64,000 nucleotides of DNA from Oryzias latipes. Lineage: Eukaryota; Chordata; Actinopteri; Beloniformes; Adrianichthyidae. The position numbers and the translations under genes were made by a program. Of the stretch, positions 1 to 21,850 are shown piece after piece. The notes beneath the pieces were generated by a model. The model was not told where the DNA came from. It made no database searches and was given only the letters and a program-made list of their open reading frames with translations. The stretch lies in NCBI RefSeq assembly GCF_002234675.1, contig NC_019863.2:1627609-1691608 (forward strand), read 5' to 3'. The stretch's first letter is position 1. Every line of letters begins with the position of its first letter.

Positions 1-964
1 CAGGCCGGTCTGTGAAAATATTGTCTGACATGAAACCGATCCATGCCCTGAAAAAGATCAGAGCGCATCACAGTTTCCATCCATCCATCCATCCATCTTC
101 TAAACCCATTTAGTCTCGTTCGGAGTCACCCGGCCAACCACTGCACCACAGCGCAGACTTACAATGTCTTCATTTTTAACAGAGCGTTTTGGCAGATGAC
201 ACAAATTATAAAGACACTCTGCTGCAGCTTTGTGTTTGGCTGAACTACTTTTAAGAGGTGGATATAAAAACCAAAGCGCCCATGTATAACAGGTTAATAA
301 TCAATGGTTCAGCATTGGCAGCAGCACCTGCTGCATTTACATGTAGAATAACACATCTAAACTGCATTTCTTCTCAACTTACATTTACATGGCCCCACGA
401 AGTTTAAGAGAAAGCACAGAAATAATTTGTTTTAAAGAGTGAAATAAAAGCCTCTAACTGTAAATATGTCTTTGGTATTTATTTTGTTGCCTGAGAAACT
501 CCAGTTAAAATGTTTTATTTATTTATTTGTAGCTTCCTAAAAATGAGATTTCACATCCAACGGTGTCAACATGTGTTATTTCTACAGGAGTTTTCACCAA
601 TGAGATGTGTAATACAGAATGTTTTTAACCTTTATTTTACCAGGACGTCCCTTTAAGATCAGATCTTTTTTTCAAGGGAGACTTGGGAAATAGGTTTGCA
701 TTAGTAAAAGTATACAACATTTGGTAACAACAATGTGTGATTCCTATTGCAGACTTTCTGTTGAGGCCAAGAATCCTAAACCTGGAGCATGTCTGAAATG
801 AGGGAGAACCAGACTTTTTCAGAAGCAGTGAAATTATTTTATCAAAAATCCAACACTTAAACTTTTTGATGAATGATGAATAATACGCCCAATGTTTGTT
901 ATTAATCAAGGTCTCCTCCTTCCTATAGATATGCAAATGGAAGGGATCGCATACATTACTGTAC
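1..964. other. atf7 intron left of the last visible exon
   Basis: No coding exon seen. A TCCATC microsatellite with a fragment of the common teleost repeat lies at 77-160. A stretch at about 625-810 (TTTATTTTACCAGGACGTCC and on) looks like another dispersed repeat. Confidence 0.5.
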
Positions 965-3900
965 CTGTGGTTGAGCGGGCGACGGTGCGTCAGAATTCGG
1001 TGTGGGCTGCTGGCTCTCTTCCTGTCGCTGGGGTACAGCGGGAATGGATCCTGATCCAATACCCGCTCCGTCTGGTGCCGATGGGCCTTGAGACAGAGCT
1101 GCCTTCAGGCGCTACCAACACACCCAAAAAACAATCAAAGCCATAGACCCAAACAACAATCAGAAACACAGGCCCAAACAACAATCAGAAACACAGACCC
1201 AAACAACAATCAAAGCCATAGACCCAAACAACAATCAGAACCACAGACCCAAACAACAATCAGAACCACAGACCCAAACAACAGTCAGAAACACAGGCCC
1301 AAACAACAATCAAAGCCACAGACCCAAACAACAATCAAAGCCACAGACCCAAACAACAATCAGAACCACAGTCCCAAAAAACAATCAGAACCACAGTCCC
1401 AAAAAACAATCAAAGCCACAGACCCATACAACAATCAGAACCACAGACCCAAACAACAATCAGAAACACAGGCCCAAACAACAATCAAAGCCACAGACCC
1501 AAACAACAATCAGAACCACAGTCCCAAAAAACAATCAAAGCCACAGACCCAAACAACAATCAGAACCACAGACCCAAACAACAATCAAAGCCACAGACCC
1601 AAACAACAATCAGAACCACAGTCCCAAAAAACAATCAAAGCCATAGACCCAAACAACAATCAGAACCACAGACCCAAAAAACAATCAAAGCCATAGACCC
1701 AAACAACAATCAGATCCACAGACCCAACCAACAATCAGAAACACAGGCCCAAACAACAATCAGAAACACAGGCCCAAACAACAATCAAAGCCATAGACCC
1801 AAACAACAATCAGAACCACAGACCCAAACAACAATCAGAAACACAGGCCCAAACAACAATCAGAAACACAGGCCCAAACAACAATCAGAAACACAGGCCC
1901 AAACAACAATCAAAGCCATAGACCCAAACAACAATCAGAACCACAGACCCAAACAACAATCAGAAACACAGGCCCAAACAACAATCAAAGCCACAGACCC
2001 AAACAACAATCAGAACCACAGGCCCAAAAAACAATCAAAGCAGTAAACCCAACCAACTATCAGATCCACAAACCCAAACAGCATTCACGACCAAAGAACC
2101 AAACAACAATCAGATCAACAGACCCAACCAAAAATCAGATCCACAGACCCAAACAACAATCAGATCCACAGACCCAAACAACAATCACAAACACAGACCC
2201 AAACAATCCAAACTATAGACCATAGAAACATTCAAAACCATACAACAAAGCAGTGGCAGACCGTACATTACACACCTGGGCCTTCAGTCATGTTGGATCT
2301 GAATCACTCAACCCTTCATTAACCTCATTAATTTTACGATGCATAAATTAGCTTTGCATTGCATATTGAAAATTCCTGTAGCCACAATAAATGCCTCTAT
2401 ATATAAAGTGAATAAACAAAACAGTAAACAAATCTCTTTATGCAACTACAGCCAGCAAAAAACATTAAAAAATTTGGAATATTATTTATAATTATTTATT
2501 ATTATATTTATAATTTCACTCATAAAAAATCTGATCAGCTGGTCCGTGCCAAACACACAAATCTGTACGGCTGCTTCATGATTCACTCAGGTTTTTCTGA
2601 TGAAGGAAGTCGAGGAGATCAGTGGGAGATTTTCCTGCTAGATCCTCCATGGATACATTACAGTCAGTCTGTTTTTAACTGATCACAAAGTGTTCCGTGT
2701 TTCTGTGTCAAACTGGACAAGGCTGCATTTGACTTCCTGAAACTTCTGTCCAATCAGAAGAATGTGACGCTGCCTTAGCCTGCTAGAAGGCCCTGCTGAC
2801 ACCAACTTAATATCTGATTCGTTGAAGGAAATGAATGTCCGACATTGATTTTGCATCACAGGACCCTCACAACTCATGGTGAAGGCCCTTATCCTGCCTG
2901 GCAACAAAGGACAGCTGAAATACGATTGGTTAAATGCTCCAATGTGAAAATACATGTCTGTCTGGAAGCAGCATAACCATCATAAAGACAATAAAAGGAA
3001 AAGGACAGACCATGTGGAATGATTTAATGAGTATACATGGACAAAACATAATTAACACACGATTCAGATATTTATTTAGGCCTTCACAGAAGGCCTTGAA
3101 GGCGCACAACTGCAACAAAGCAACAGTCAGAGCCACATGCTTAAACAACACTCGGAACCACACCCCCAGCCAACACACAGATCCATAGACCCAGGCAACA
3201 TTAGTAACCACAGAACCAGGTAATAATCAGAACCACAGGCCCATAAAATAGGCTAAATGCAAAAAGGCATCGTACATACATTGAAGCCCTTCAGAGGCTG
3301 CAGCAAATAAAATCTTTACATCATAGTAAATAATCTCACCATCTTTGTCTCTGAATGGAGGCTAAATTCAGATGGGGAGGATGACCCACTGCTAATTCCT
3401 CTAACAGGGGGTCCTGGAATTCCAGGGATGTTAGCCACGGTGTTCACTGGCCTTGCAAGCTGCAAATGGCAACACATTTCATGAAAGAGAGAACAAAAAC
3501 AAGAGGGAAATGTCCCATTTATTTCCTTAAACATTAAAAAATTCCTTACAGATATGACTGATGTCATCTGAACAGGACTGGGTAATAGAGGGACAGTCTG
3601 CCCGTTGGGAAGATGTCTCATCAATGAATATGCACTTGTAGGGGATCTGCAACAACATCAGATGTTAGAACATTACATACACAATACTTTCCCAATCATT
3701 GTTTGAATATTCAGAGATTTAAAAAAACAGTTCCAAAAGAAAACAACAGGGAGAGAGTGGAATTTACCCCAGCTGTCTGTTGGAGGGCGGAGCTTGTGTG
3801 ATCACTGAGGTTGGGGATGGTAGAGTTGGATGTAAAGCGTCATTGCTCAAATGAAGGGGCAGAGATCCTGGACGCACGATGGTTGGAGTGGGAGCAGAAC

Positions 3901-6900
3901 TTGCCAAGGGCTTAGTGATCATCTCCTGGTGTTGAATGAATGGGTCCATTTTAGCAGGGTAAGGTACTTAACCAACCACCAAACCATGACAACGTGTCTG
4001 CCCTCTTACCCCTGAATCCCCGCTGTTTTCAGACATGCTGGATGAGGAATCTGGACTTCCAGGGGGGGAGGAATCCACTTGTAAAGGTCCCTCATCCTCC
4101 TCTTTGACTTCAGAAGGTGTTTGCAAAAGTGCAGCCTTTAAAATCACAATAAAGAAAACAGAAGATGAAAGCATCTGGGTCTATGAAAAACAAAAGCTCA
4201 TTTTTCAGACAATAAACACACTGAATTATGAGGCGCATTATTACTGAATTAGTCCATCTTTATACGTAAAAGAAAACAGCCAGACAGTGTGGTATGACCA
4301 AACTACCCAGAATTCCTAGAGGGACCAAGAGGCAGGCAATTGGTCAGAGGGGTTGATGGGAAGTTCTGTATATTTCCTAGTAAAATGTGTGTTATTCATG
4401 CTCTGGTCTTTTATCTGCAATGAACCGTCTTTGAATTCAATTCAATTTAATTCAGTTTTCTTCATATTTATAATATATTTATATTGCCCAATATTACAAC
4501 ATTGGTGTCTCAACAGGCTTCACGAATTGTACAAAACATGAAATCAGTTATAAAATACAATAGATAATGGCTAAAGTAAACTAAACAGACTAAGCTAAAC
4601 TGGGCATCCCTGCCCTTAGACCAACCTTCTCGGTAAGAAAAGATTCCTAAAAAAAAAAAAAAACAGATTCGGGGGGGCGGAAGAGGAACCTCAGGGGTTT
4701 CCACAGGACGGACAGGCGATGTACCAGAACTCTTAGAGAAAACTTAGCTTATCTAACCCTCCAACTACATGTTTAAATAGGCCAGGAGCCGGGCTTCAAG
4801 ATGGAACTGGTAGACGCTCTTTGTGTTGCTCTTTCTGCAAAGAGCAGAAAGAGCAACACAACTGATAAGTCAAACTTTATTTAACTCTCAACTTTGTTAA
4901 GCTGTAACAGAACAAAACTCTCACTTAGTCTATTCATTAGACTACAGCACAGTACAAATCACTCCACGAGGTTCCTGACTACAGTACCCATAATGCTCCA
5001 ACAATCCATCAAGCAGAGCAGTTTTATAATTTATCAAAGTCACAGAAAATTTGCTCCAAGTCAGCAACCATACACAAGGAACACTGTCAATTTGTAAGAA
5101 AATCAGAACCTATTAAGTGCACCTTGAATGTAGTATGTCAAAAACAAAAACCTTTTTTTTTTCATTTCAACCCAACACTGTGATAAATGTGCTGTTCATG
5201 GTTTGTTCTTACAGGGTGTTTAGTCCTTTGTTCATCGTCTTGTGATTTGCAAAACTCCTGTTCAAAGGAGCTGGCGAGCTCATTGAACAAACCAACCTCC
5301 TCACAGTTTTTCAGGAAGCGAGTGGGAGTGGGCGTCTGGTCTGCCAGAAATAAACGAGTGACAAACATTAGAGAAAGATGGAGCTATGCAATCATGGTTT
5401 TCTGATCAATGTCAAACAAAAGCACCAGGCAAATAAATACCTGCAATGATAACAGAGTCTGTCCTGGCAGGGCCAAATTTTAAGGTCATTTCATGCTTGT
5501 GTTTGTGGACTGACAGGTGGTCTTCGTTTGTGAACCTCTGTAAGACATCATACAGTCGACAAGACACACAGGTTAAGAATGAACAAAGGCATACCTACAC
5601 ACCAACACAATGGCAAGAAGTAACAAAAGCTTGTGGTTTGCTTCTTCACTTTGGTAGACTGAACTAAGTAAATATCACTTTAAAAAAGCGCAAATTCAAA
5701 GCCAAGTGGCTTCTAAGGTGAGTGATCGAGGCCTGTGCAAGAAAAAAAACAATGCTCCAATCAAAGAGGCGGTGACAAAAGTTATTCAACAAGGGAAAGA
5801 TCTTACAGAGTTTGTCTGAATCAGTTGGCTTTTCAGTTTTTTCAAACTACATGGCCATGATCCTGTGAAAAACGTTGCTTGTTCTGGAAAGATGAAGGTG
5901 GAAAATTAGAGCGTGTAAAACATATTGCTTTAAAACAGAGACGTACAATGCGAAGGTCTGACTGTGTCAGAAATCAGAAATGCTATGCATCTGCATCTTC
6001 TTTGCCTTTCAGCTGCTCACTTACAGAGTCGCCACATCGAATCATCCTATGATTCAAAAATGGCACAAGTACATTTATTAAAATTGATCCTCTGCTTAGT
6101 GTAAAGAGAACTTAAGAGGGGAAGGAGGGTTTAATATAATTTAGCAAAAATATGACAATAAACTATAAAAGTATTGCATCTGCTGAGAATAGTTCATTCT
6201 TTTTTTATTTAAATGATTTTTGTCTGGTTTGTAGATCAGTTAGTTTTGTTTTAGCTACTTTTTCAAATCTTAAAAGGCTTTTGCAGTGTACCTCTGGATT
6301 CACTATGTTGTTCGTCTCCATACGGATTAACCTGAAAAAGACATGTGGTCTCTGAGGTGGTCTGTCTGTGAAGTTACAGGCTGCTGATGTTCTCTGTGTC
6401 TCAGTAAACATGAGACGATACTAAAACAGTAGCTATGAAACGGACATAAGACGAGCTTCAGGACATGTTTATGAATTTTGAATTAAAAATGACCAACTAC
6501 ACATTTAAAAAAATACAGTTCTGTGGTCATTTGAATGCTGAATGACCCCCCCCCCCACACACACACACACACACACACACCACCCCCCTAACGTTTGGAA
6601 AGGGTTGTGGGGTCCATTTATGAAAGAAAGTGTCTAATCGCAACGTAATTTCCTGAATATGTGCGGACCTTTTTCCTTGGACGCATGGACTCAGAGGAAA
6701 GGTTACGGTTAGGATTACGGTTAGGGTGGCTGTGTCTTCAGCTCACCACTTCCCCAGGGGAAAGGTCAACTCCGGAGAACACATTTCATACGCCTAGGTG
6801 CTAGGGTTGTGCCGATGGACGATATCATCGTCCATCGTGATGGGTGACTGACATCCCGATGGAGAGACCACCATCGTGATGCCACGCCCCCGCCACGTTG

Positions 6901-8274
6901 CGCGTCGACACCATAAGCCGCGGTTACATGTACAAAATATCTTGATGGGATCTATGGTCGGATTAGAATCCAACAGTGTAGATGGGCCCAGAAAAATGTT
7001 TTCAGAATATAAAAACGTTCACTAAGGTCACACTTTCCGTCGGAATAAATCATTCGCACATGCGCAGTATTCGCACATGCGCAGTTTGAAAACCGGAGGG
7101 GGATACAACTTCCGCCGAGCAGCTTTTTTTCCAAACTTTATTGAATGTAACAATTCAATACAAAACGATAACAGCACCGAGCGGCTATATATATTGACAT
7201 GTCAGCTCGGTAAAATACGAGATGATCTTCTAAACGTGCTTTTAATAATGTTACGGTTATTATGAAGCACCTGTTCGCTCATCATTTGAATTTTAATCCG
7301 TGTGGTCAGTGCTTTTTTCTGAACGTAGCCAGGATTAGCAGTATGCTAACACGGGCTAACAACATTAGCTTTGGGTGGCGCTGCATGCTGGCTGCACGTA
7401 AACGTGTAAGAATAACATCAGCCTTTATTTAGTCGGGACACGACTGGAAACACAAATCCACGTGATTGTTTGAATGTTTTCTAAGGACTGAGCGACATTT
7501 CTGCTTTGAAGCTCAAACCGCTGTGTGTGCTGACGATCCGAGCTGTGCTCAGACACACACTTTTAGACCCGGTTCTGAGTTCGGTTGTTTGTACCCCTAG
7601 AGCTGCGGGACGGATCGCAGTCTTAAATATTCCACACACACCGCTCATGTAACAAAGCACCCCCCCCCTTCCCATCAAACACAAAGCTTTAAGTCCGCAC
7701 TCCGCCGGTCCACTTCACTAATTAAGTGCGGGAGCGGACTACTTCTTTTCTATTTTGTTTGTTACTTTTTCTGTTAAAGTCACTTCCCTCAGTTTATACT
7801 GGATCATCGCGGATTAGTCATTAGTTGGGAAATAAAATGAAAAAAGCAAAATAACGAATAGCAGTTATATAAGAACGAAAAATGTAAAAATACCCCCCCC
7901 CCCCCCCCCCCGACGATGTCATCGTCCATCCCGATGGTTGACAGCAAACATCGTCAACGGCCAATTTAAGGGACATCGCCCAACCCTACTAGGTGCGTGA
8001 CAGCTAATGGGGCTTTAACTTTAAATACATGTGACCAACTTCAATTATGTGTGGGCAATGCAGCAATGTGCATCTTGGCTGCAGGTATTACAAGTTGCTA
8101 AGATGAATTTCCATGATTGGTCGCTCGCAAATACGTGCGAATCACCATCAGCCTTTATGGAATGTATAATTAGAAAAATGGCAAATAGCAAGTGCCTGAT
8201 GTGAAGTCTCACCTGCCCACATCCAGGAGCAGTGCAGACAAACGGCCGGTCATCCCCCATCTCAGACTGATGTT
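965..8274 (-). CDS. atf7: ATF7-type transcription factor (ATF2 family), N-terminal eight coding exons; gene continues off the left edge
   Basis: Stress-activated nuclear DNA-binding factor that pairs through a bZIP and binds CRE/AP-1 sites. Coding exons on the minus strand are 8260-8213 (exon from 8274, start ATG at 8260), 5537-5441, 5340-5213, 4135-4010, 3925-3768, 3646-3550, 3459-3340 and 1111-965. All have GT/AG borders and compatible phases, giving 307 residues. Residues 7-31 form the C2H2 finger (Cys9, Cys14, His27, His31). The motif DQTPTPTRF follows, with Thr51 and Thr53 at the positions of the known ATF7 p38/JNK phosphosites. The later proline-rich stretches PTPTIVRPGSLPLH, PSPTSVITQAPPSNR and NIPGIPGPPV are typical of ATF7 rather than ATF2. 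The last visible exon ends DAPSPAQPQ. The bZIP exons must lie left of position 1. The family assignment is firm; which teleost a/b paralogue this is cannot be told. Confidence 0.95.
1120..2240. repeat. 25-bp minisatellite in an atf7 intron
   Basis: About 45 head-to-tail copies of a 25-base unit such as CCCAAACAACAATCAGAACC plus ACAGA, with recurring variants (AAAGCCATAGA, AAACACAGG). The array starts nine bases from the atf7 acceptor at 1112. The unit has no stop in several frames and 25 is not a multiple of three, so a 202-residue Gln/Asn/Pro-rich ORF appears by chance (1088-1696). Degraded units reappear at 3105-3250 beyond an inserted repeat, showing that the array was once longer. Confidence 0.95.
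2541..3104. repeat. Dispersed repeat, copy 1 of a roughly 560-bp family
   Basis: This stretch is almost identical to 54043-54607 in the same orientation, differing by scattered substitutions and small indels. Shared landmarks are ACACACAAATCTGTACGGCT at the left and CCTTCACAGAAGGCCTTGAA at the right. It sits between minisatellite units, so it probably inserted there. A short ORF (…[18 protein letters not shown]…) is shared by both copies but is not recognised. No terminal repeats were seen. Confidence 0.8.
4821..4861. repeat. Perfect 18-bp hairpin in an atf7 intron
   Basis: TTGTGTTGCTCTTTCTGC (4821-4838), loop AAAGA, then its exact complement (4844-4861). No transposon ends are associated with it. 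Confidence 0.9.
6547..6590. repeat. Poly-C plus (CA)n microsatellite
   Basis: A run of C followed by about ten CA dinucleotides and another C run, in the atf7 intron. Independent long C runs also occur at about 7893-7911, 11197-11212, 54999-55024, 60567-60585 and 62267-62285. Confidence 0.9.
6802..7988. mobile_element. hAT-type non-autonomous transposon with 8-bp target duplication
   Basis: The ends TAGGGTTGTGCC… and …CCCAACCCTA are imperfect inverted repeats, flanked by the exact 8-bp duplication CTAGGTGC (6794-6801 and 7989-7996). An 8-bp duplication with TAGGG/CAGGG-like ends is the hAT signature. Subterminal copies of ATCGTCCATC lie at both ends. No transposase ORF was seen in 1.19 kb. 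It sits in the first coding intron of atf7. Confidence 0.85.
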
Positions 8275-8305
8275 CTGCAAAACAGGGAGAGAAACAGAAA
8301 AATAA

Positions 8306-8350
8306 ATATATTTGACTAGAAGTTGTCAGGAAACTTCTAGTCAAATATAT
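8306..8350. repeat. Perfect 19-bp hairpin upstream of the atf7 start exon
   Basis: ATATATTTGACTAGAAGTT (8306-8324), loop GTCAGGA, then its exact complement (8332-8350). It lies 32 bases upstream (minus strand) of the acceptor at 8275. Confidence 0.9.
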
Positions 8351-9454
8351 GAGGAAAACTGGCGATATGCGATATTAGTTATGACGACATAACTTGCAAT
8401 ACAGGAACAAATGGAAAAACAACCAGAAACCAAAATTTCATTTCACTGCAACAGTTTAATTTAAATAAGAGTCAACATAACTTGAATTGTACTTCAAATG
8501 ACCCTCGTCTGCATAGGAGGCGAGCATCCAACACTAAGGGCTCCATCCCATTAGTAAATGGATAAAGGGATTTATTTGATCGGTTAAATACTTCATCATT
8601 TCAACGACCTTTCCAATATGCATATTGCACTGCTTGATATCGTGAAAACGATTAATTTGCTATTGTTCATGTGCTGCCTAATCAAAAGTAATGAGCAAAC
8701 TAAAACATGTTATTGTTCACCTGCTGTGTCTTAACGAGGCTATTACTGCAATGTAGCACTCATGGCTACAAAACAGGAAACTACTGACATTGGACAATAA
8801 CCTCAAAGAAGACCGTTCACAGCACCAGACCCACCAACAAACAGCGAACGGGGAGGGACACAGGCCGAACACCGGCCTGGTTGGAGCATTTCCACTGGAC
8901 CACAGCAGCAGTGAATGTCAGCGCAAGCTAGTTCCCTGCCCACACGCACGCTGCCATCAGTGGAGCTGCACTGTCCAGGGCTGATAGATTATTTACAATG
9001 GCCACATCCCGAGCCAGCTTCCACTCTAAACACAGAAGGAAGGGCCGCAAATTGACATGTCAATTACTTCACATAACACATGATTTTCCTCCAAACTTGA
9101 CATGTCATATTAGAACTAACAACGAAAGAGTAAACTAACACTTAACACAAATGTGGCCAATCACAACGATCGTTGCTGGTAATCTCATAGCCCCATACTT
9201 ACTACTTTAATTTAATATCCGTGCTAACTGCTAAACGAAGCTCTACTAACTTACCATGAGAATTTACACTACAGGTTCGCAAAACCAGCAGCACCTAGCG
9301 TTACACATTAGCAGGCTAATGCTAATGTAATGCTCTGAACTGTAGTCATGGGGTTGTGAAACATACTTTATAAATATTGACGAATGCCCCTTATTATCCA
9401 ATCGAAATTCACATTTAAATAAATAAAAAAGAAAGAAAAGAATTCAAAACTCAC

Positions 9455-9567
9455 TAGCGTTTAAACTGCCTCCGCACGACCCACCTCCCCGCTAAAGACA
9501 CCAATACTGAGCTGCTGCCTGTCCGTTGTTGACACTCTGACACTTCCATCAACCAAATCTCGCGAGA
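9455..9567 (-). promoter_or_regulatory. atf7: atf7 promoter and likely first non-coding exon, with a TCTCGCGAGA element
   Basis: The perfect palindrome TCTCGCGAGA lies at 9558-9567. This is the CGCG promoter element of vertebrate housekeeping genes, reported to be bound by BANP and ZBTB33-type factors. About 100 bases downstream on the minus strand a strong donor (CTA|GTGAGT, exon end 9455) would join a 5' UTR exon to the start-codon exon at 8274. The transcription start is inferred from element plus donor; no CAGE-type evidence is available. Local CpG content is higher than in the flanks. Confidence 0.6.
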
Positions 9568-9914
9568 ACAGGGATTTGGCGAGGTATATTACGTAACCGC
9601 AAACATGACAAAAACCTACTATTTTATTCCCAGTATATCTAATTTATTAACAGTTTCAACAATTCCCCCCCCTCGAATTGGCCGCTTTTAAACTACCCGG
9701 ATAAACCACGTATTAAGAAATGTCTTAACAACCAAACAAAAAGTGTTCCGGCGCGGTTACATAATCGCTTAAGACAGTTTCCGGATGTGTAGTTGTCGCG
9801 CCTCGATGAGATTGTGATGTGGTGGAACAGCTGTCATGTGGCAGGACGTGCACCCCCTGGATCATGCAGACCCTCCCAATCCCACCCATCTGCCCACAAA
9901 CAGACAAAACACTG

Positions 9915-12259
9915 CGAATTGAAGTTTGAAAATGTTTATTATCTTTAAAAAAAAATCACTCCAATGAAATATGGTCTGCGCAAGCTAAAATGTAAATGAC
10001 GTGTATTTTAAACAGGCTTTAACTTTTTTTACATTATCATGAACACTGAAACCACAGCTGTCATATCCATAAAAGTGTTTAATATTAATTTTGTTAGCCT
10101 CATATTTACTTCTATGGACAAAACTTTTCAGAAACAGGTTTAACATGCATGTGCAATATTCAGCATTTTCCTGTAAAACAATATTCTGAAAGACTAAATG
10201 TAAGGATCCAAATGCAAGTACAGAAGTGCCGTTAATTCCCTACCATTGAGGTCATTAGAATAAAATAAAACCTAGATGTTCACAATCTATTTGCAATGAC
10301 TGCTAATGTCCAAGAACATGAGGGTGAATATGAGGCGAAAATACAAATAGAGTATAACTTACAGACAAACAAAAGTTTATAAAATAAAGGCATCTTTAAC
10401 AGCTGCAGACAGTTTGGTAAAACAAACCTTAAAGGTCATGAACACACAGAACCCGCTCCACAGTGGTCACTACATTCATCTGAAACCTTAGTCCCATTCA
10501 AAATAGCTATCAATGAAAAAGCTACAGCAAAATGACTAAATACACAAGTGTTACTATTTATTTAAAGCAGACTTAGCTTCTTTAGGGTCCCTTATCTATC
10601 CATTTATTTATTCCAGGTGCCCAGTACTTTAAATTAGCCATTGCACTCTAAATTTGTATCAGACCTTTATTTATTTTTTCCCTAAGACCTTTTCACACTA
10701 GAGAGCAGGAATCTCCAGACCCTCACACTTTATTTTATCGACTAATACAAACTAAAAGCATCATTTTCAGGATTGTATTTTCAGTCTACTATGTAGACTG
10801 AAAAGGAGAAAAAAAGAAAAACCTTTTTGGGCAGAAATACACAAACAGGTTCTGGCGAACACAGTCCTTATCCCAGCCATAAAAGAGTGGCAGCATTCAT
10901 GAAATATTAGCTTCAACTACAGAAACTAACAAAAAGAAAGGACTTTATTCTAGCAATTATACACTGCTAAAAGAAAAAAGAAAACCATTCTACATAAAAA
11001 TAAAACAAGCTTAAGTCAGGCAGGTTAAGTTTTCTCCAAACGTTAAGATCTTCTAATATTTCTATAATGTAAAAGCTTAACTATTGAAAATGTATTGATT
11101 CTCACCCACTTTACATATTTGATTTGAATAATCACAAAACCAAAATGATGCATGGATATTAAATCCATGTTAGCACAGCTTTAAATACCTACAGCCCCCC
11201 CCCCCCCCCCCTCCAACACAGAAATGCAAACATGCAGAAACAGTTTTAAAAATCACTCTGACATGCTGAAAATATGTGCCACTGCATGTTACATAAGAGC
11301 AGGAGCAACATCGGCCAAGATGGGTCATTAAATGGGCATCACAGACGGCCAAACATCACCAGAATGCAGCAACCTGACGACACGGACTGACCGGTCAAAG
11401 CACCAACACTGCTGTACGTCTGCTTCAGCTCTCTGCTGAATAGACCTGTTCAGCATCAGACAGAGGATTTTAGTTCAACTGCTACCACTAAGAAACACTG
11501 ACATCTTAGCAGAATTCATTCAACATCCTGAGTCTCAAAGAGGACAGGAAGATGCCTACAAAAAACTACTTAAGATCAAAAAATATATATATAAATTAGC
11601 TTAAAAAGTCATAAAATGATCATGAAAACCAGACTGAAGAGATCAAAATGTGTGTGGTGGACGTGCCATCCAGAATTGGACAGAAGTCCAGGCTGACATG
11701 TCAACAGTCCTGGACATCATGTCTCTCTTCACAGAATGATGTTCTCACTATGAGAAACATGATCATGATTCTCTGTTGGAATGATGGATAGCTTGGCAGA
11801 ATACTGCTGGATGAACGTAAGAAACAACACATGGACATCCAACCATCTGCTGACCCTTTCCAGGTCACGAGGCTGCTGGAGCCGACCCAGCTAATGTGGG
11901 GGGGGGGTGCCCCCTGAACAGGTCCCCAGTCTGTTCCAGGACCACACACACCTGAGGTTAAATTAGAGATCATCCTACGGAGCCTGTTTTTGGAATGTGG
12001 GAGGAAGAAAACCCACACATGAACACGGTGAACATGCTAACTCCACACGTCAACCAGGACCTTCACACTGTGAGGTGACAGTGCTAACCACTACACCCCT
12101 GTGCCGCCCACTACTATATTTTACTTAGAGTATCAAACTAAATTCTGCTTGTCAAATAAAATACCCGATTTTCTATGTACACATTTTATACATTCATATA
12201 ACGCTCTAATCTTTGTTTAAGGTTCCGTCTTGTATCCATCCAGTGTCTTTAAAGCCATT
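9915..12259 (-). other. larp4: larp4 3' untranslated region with AATAAA at 9940-9935
   Basis: No coding exon lies between the larp4 stop and the atf7 promoter. A minus-strand AATAAA at 9940-9935 followed by an A/T-rich stretch is the best poly(A) signal before atf7, implying a 3' UTR of about 2.3 kb and an intergenic gap of only about 350 bases. The UTR contains a poly-C run (11197-11212), a small perfect hairpin near 10779-10805, and a copy of a common teleost dispersed repeat at about 11690-12115. Confidence 0.5.
11690..12115 (-). repeat. Common teleost dispersed repeat in larp4 3' UTR
   Basis: Read on the minus strand it begins GGTGTAGTGGTTAGCACTGT and includes CCTGGTTGACGTGTGGAGTT and GGACCTGTTCAGGG, the layout of a very abundant fish repeat family. 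A related copy is at 39085-39690. Family naming is from memory. Confidence 0.55.

Positions 12260-21847
<9,588 letters not shown>

Positions 21848-21850
<3 letters not shown>

Noticed and set aside
637-1059. 140-codon minus-strand ORF as a separate gene
   Set aside because: It overlaps the atf7 exon at 965-1111 in another frame and runs into repeat sequence; no family resemblance.
1120-2240. CRISPR-like array
   Set aside because: Units are contiguous with no unique spacers, and the genome is vertebrate.
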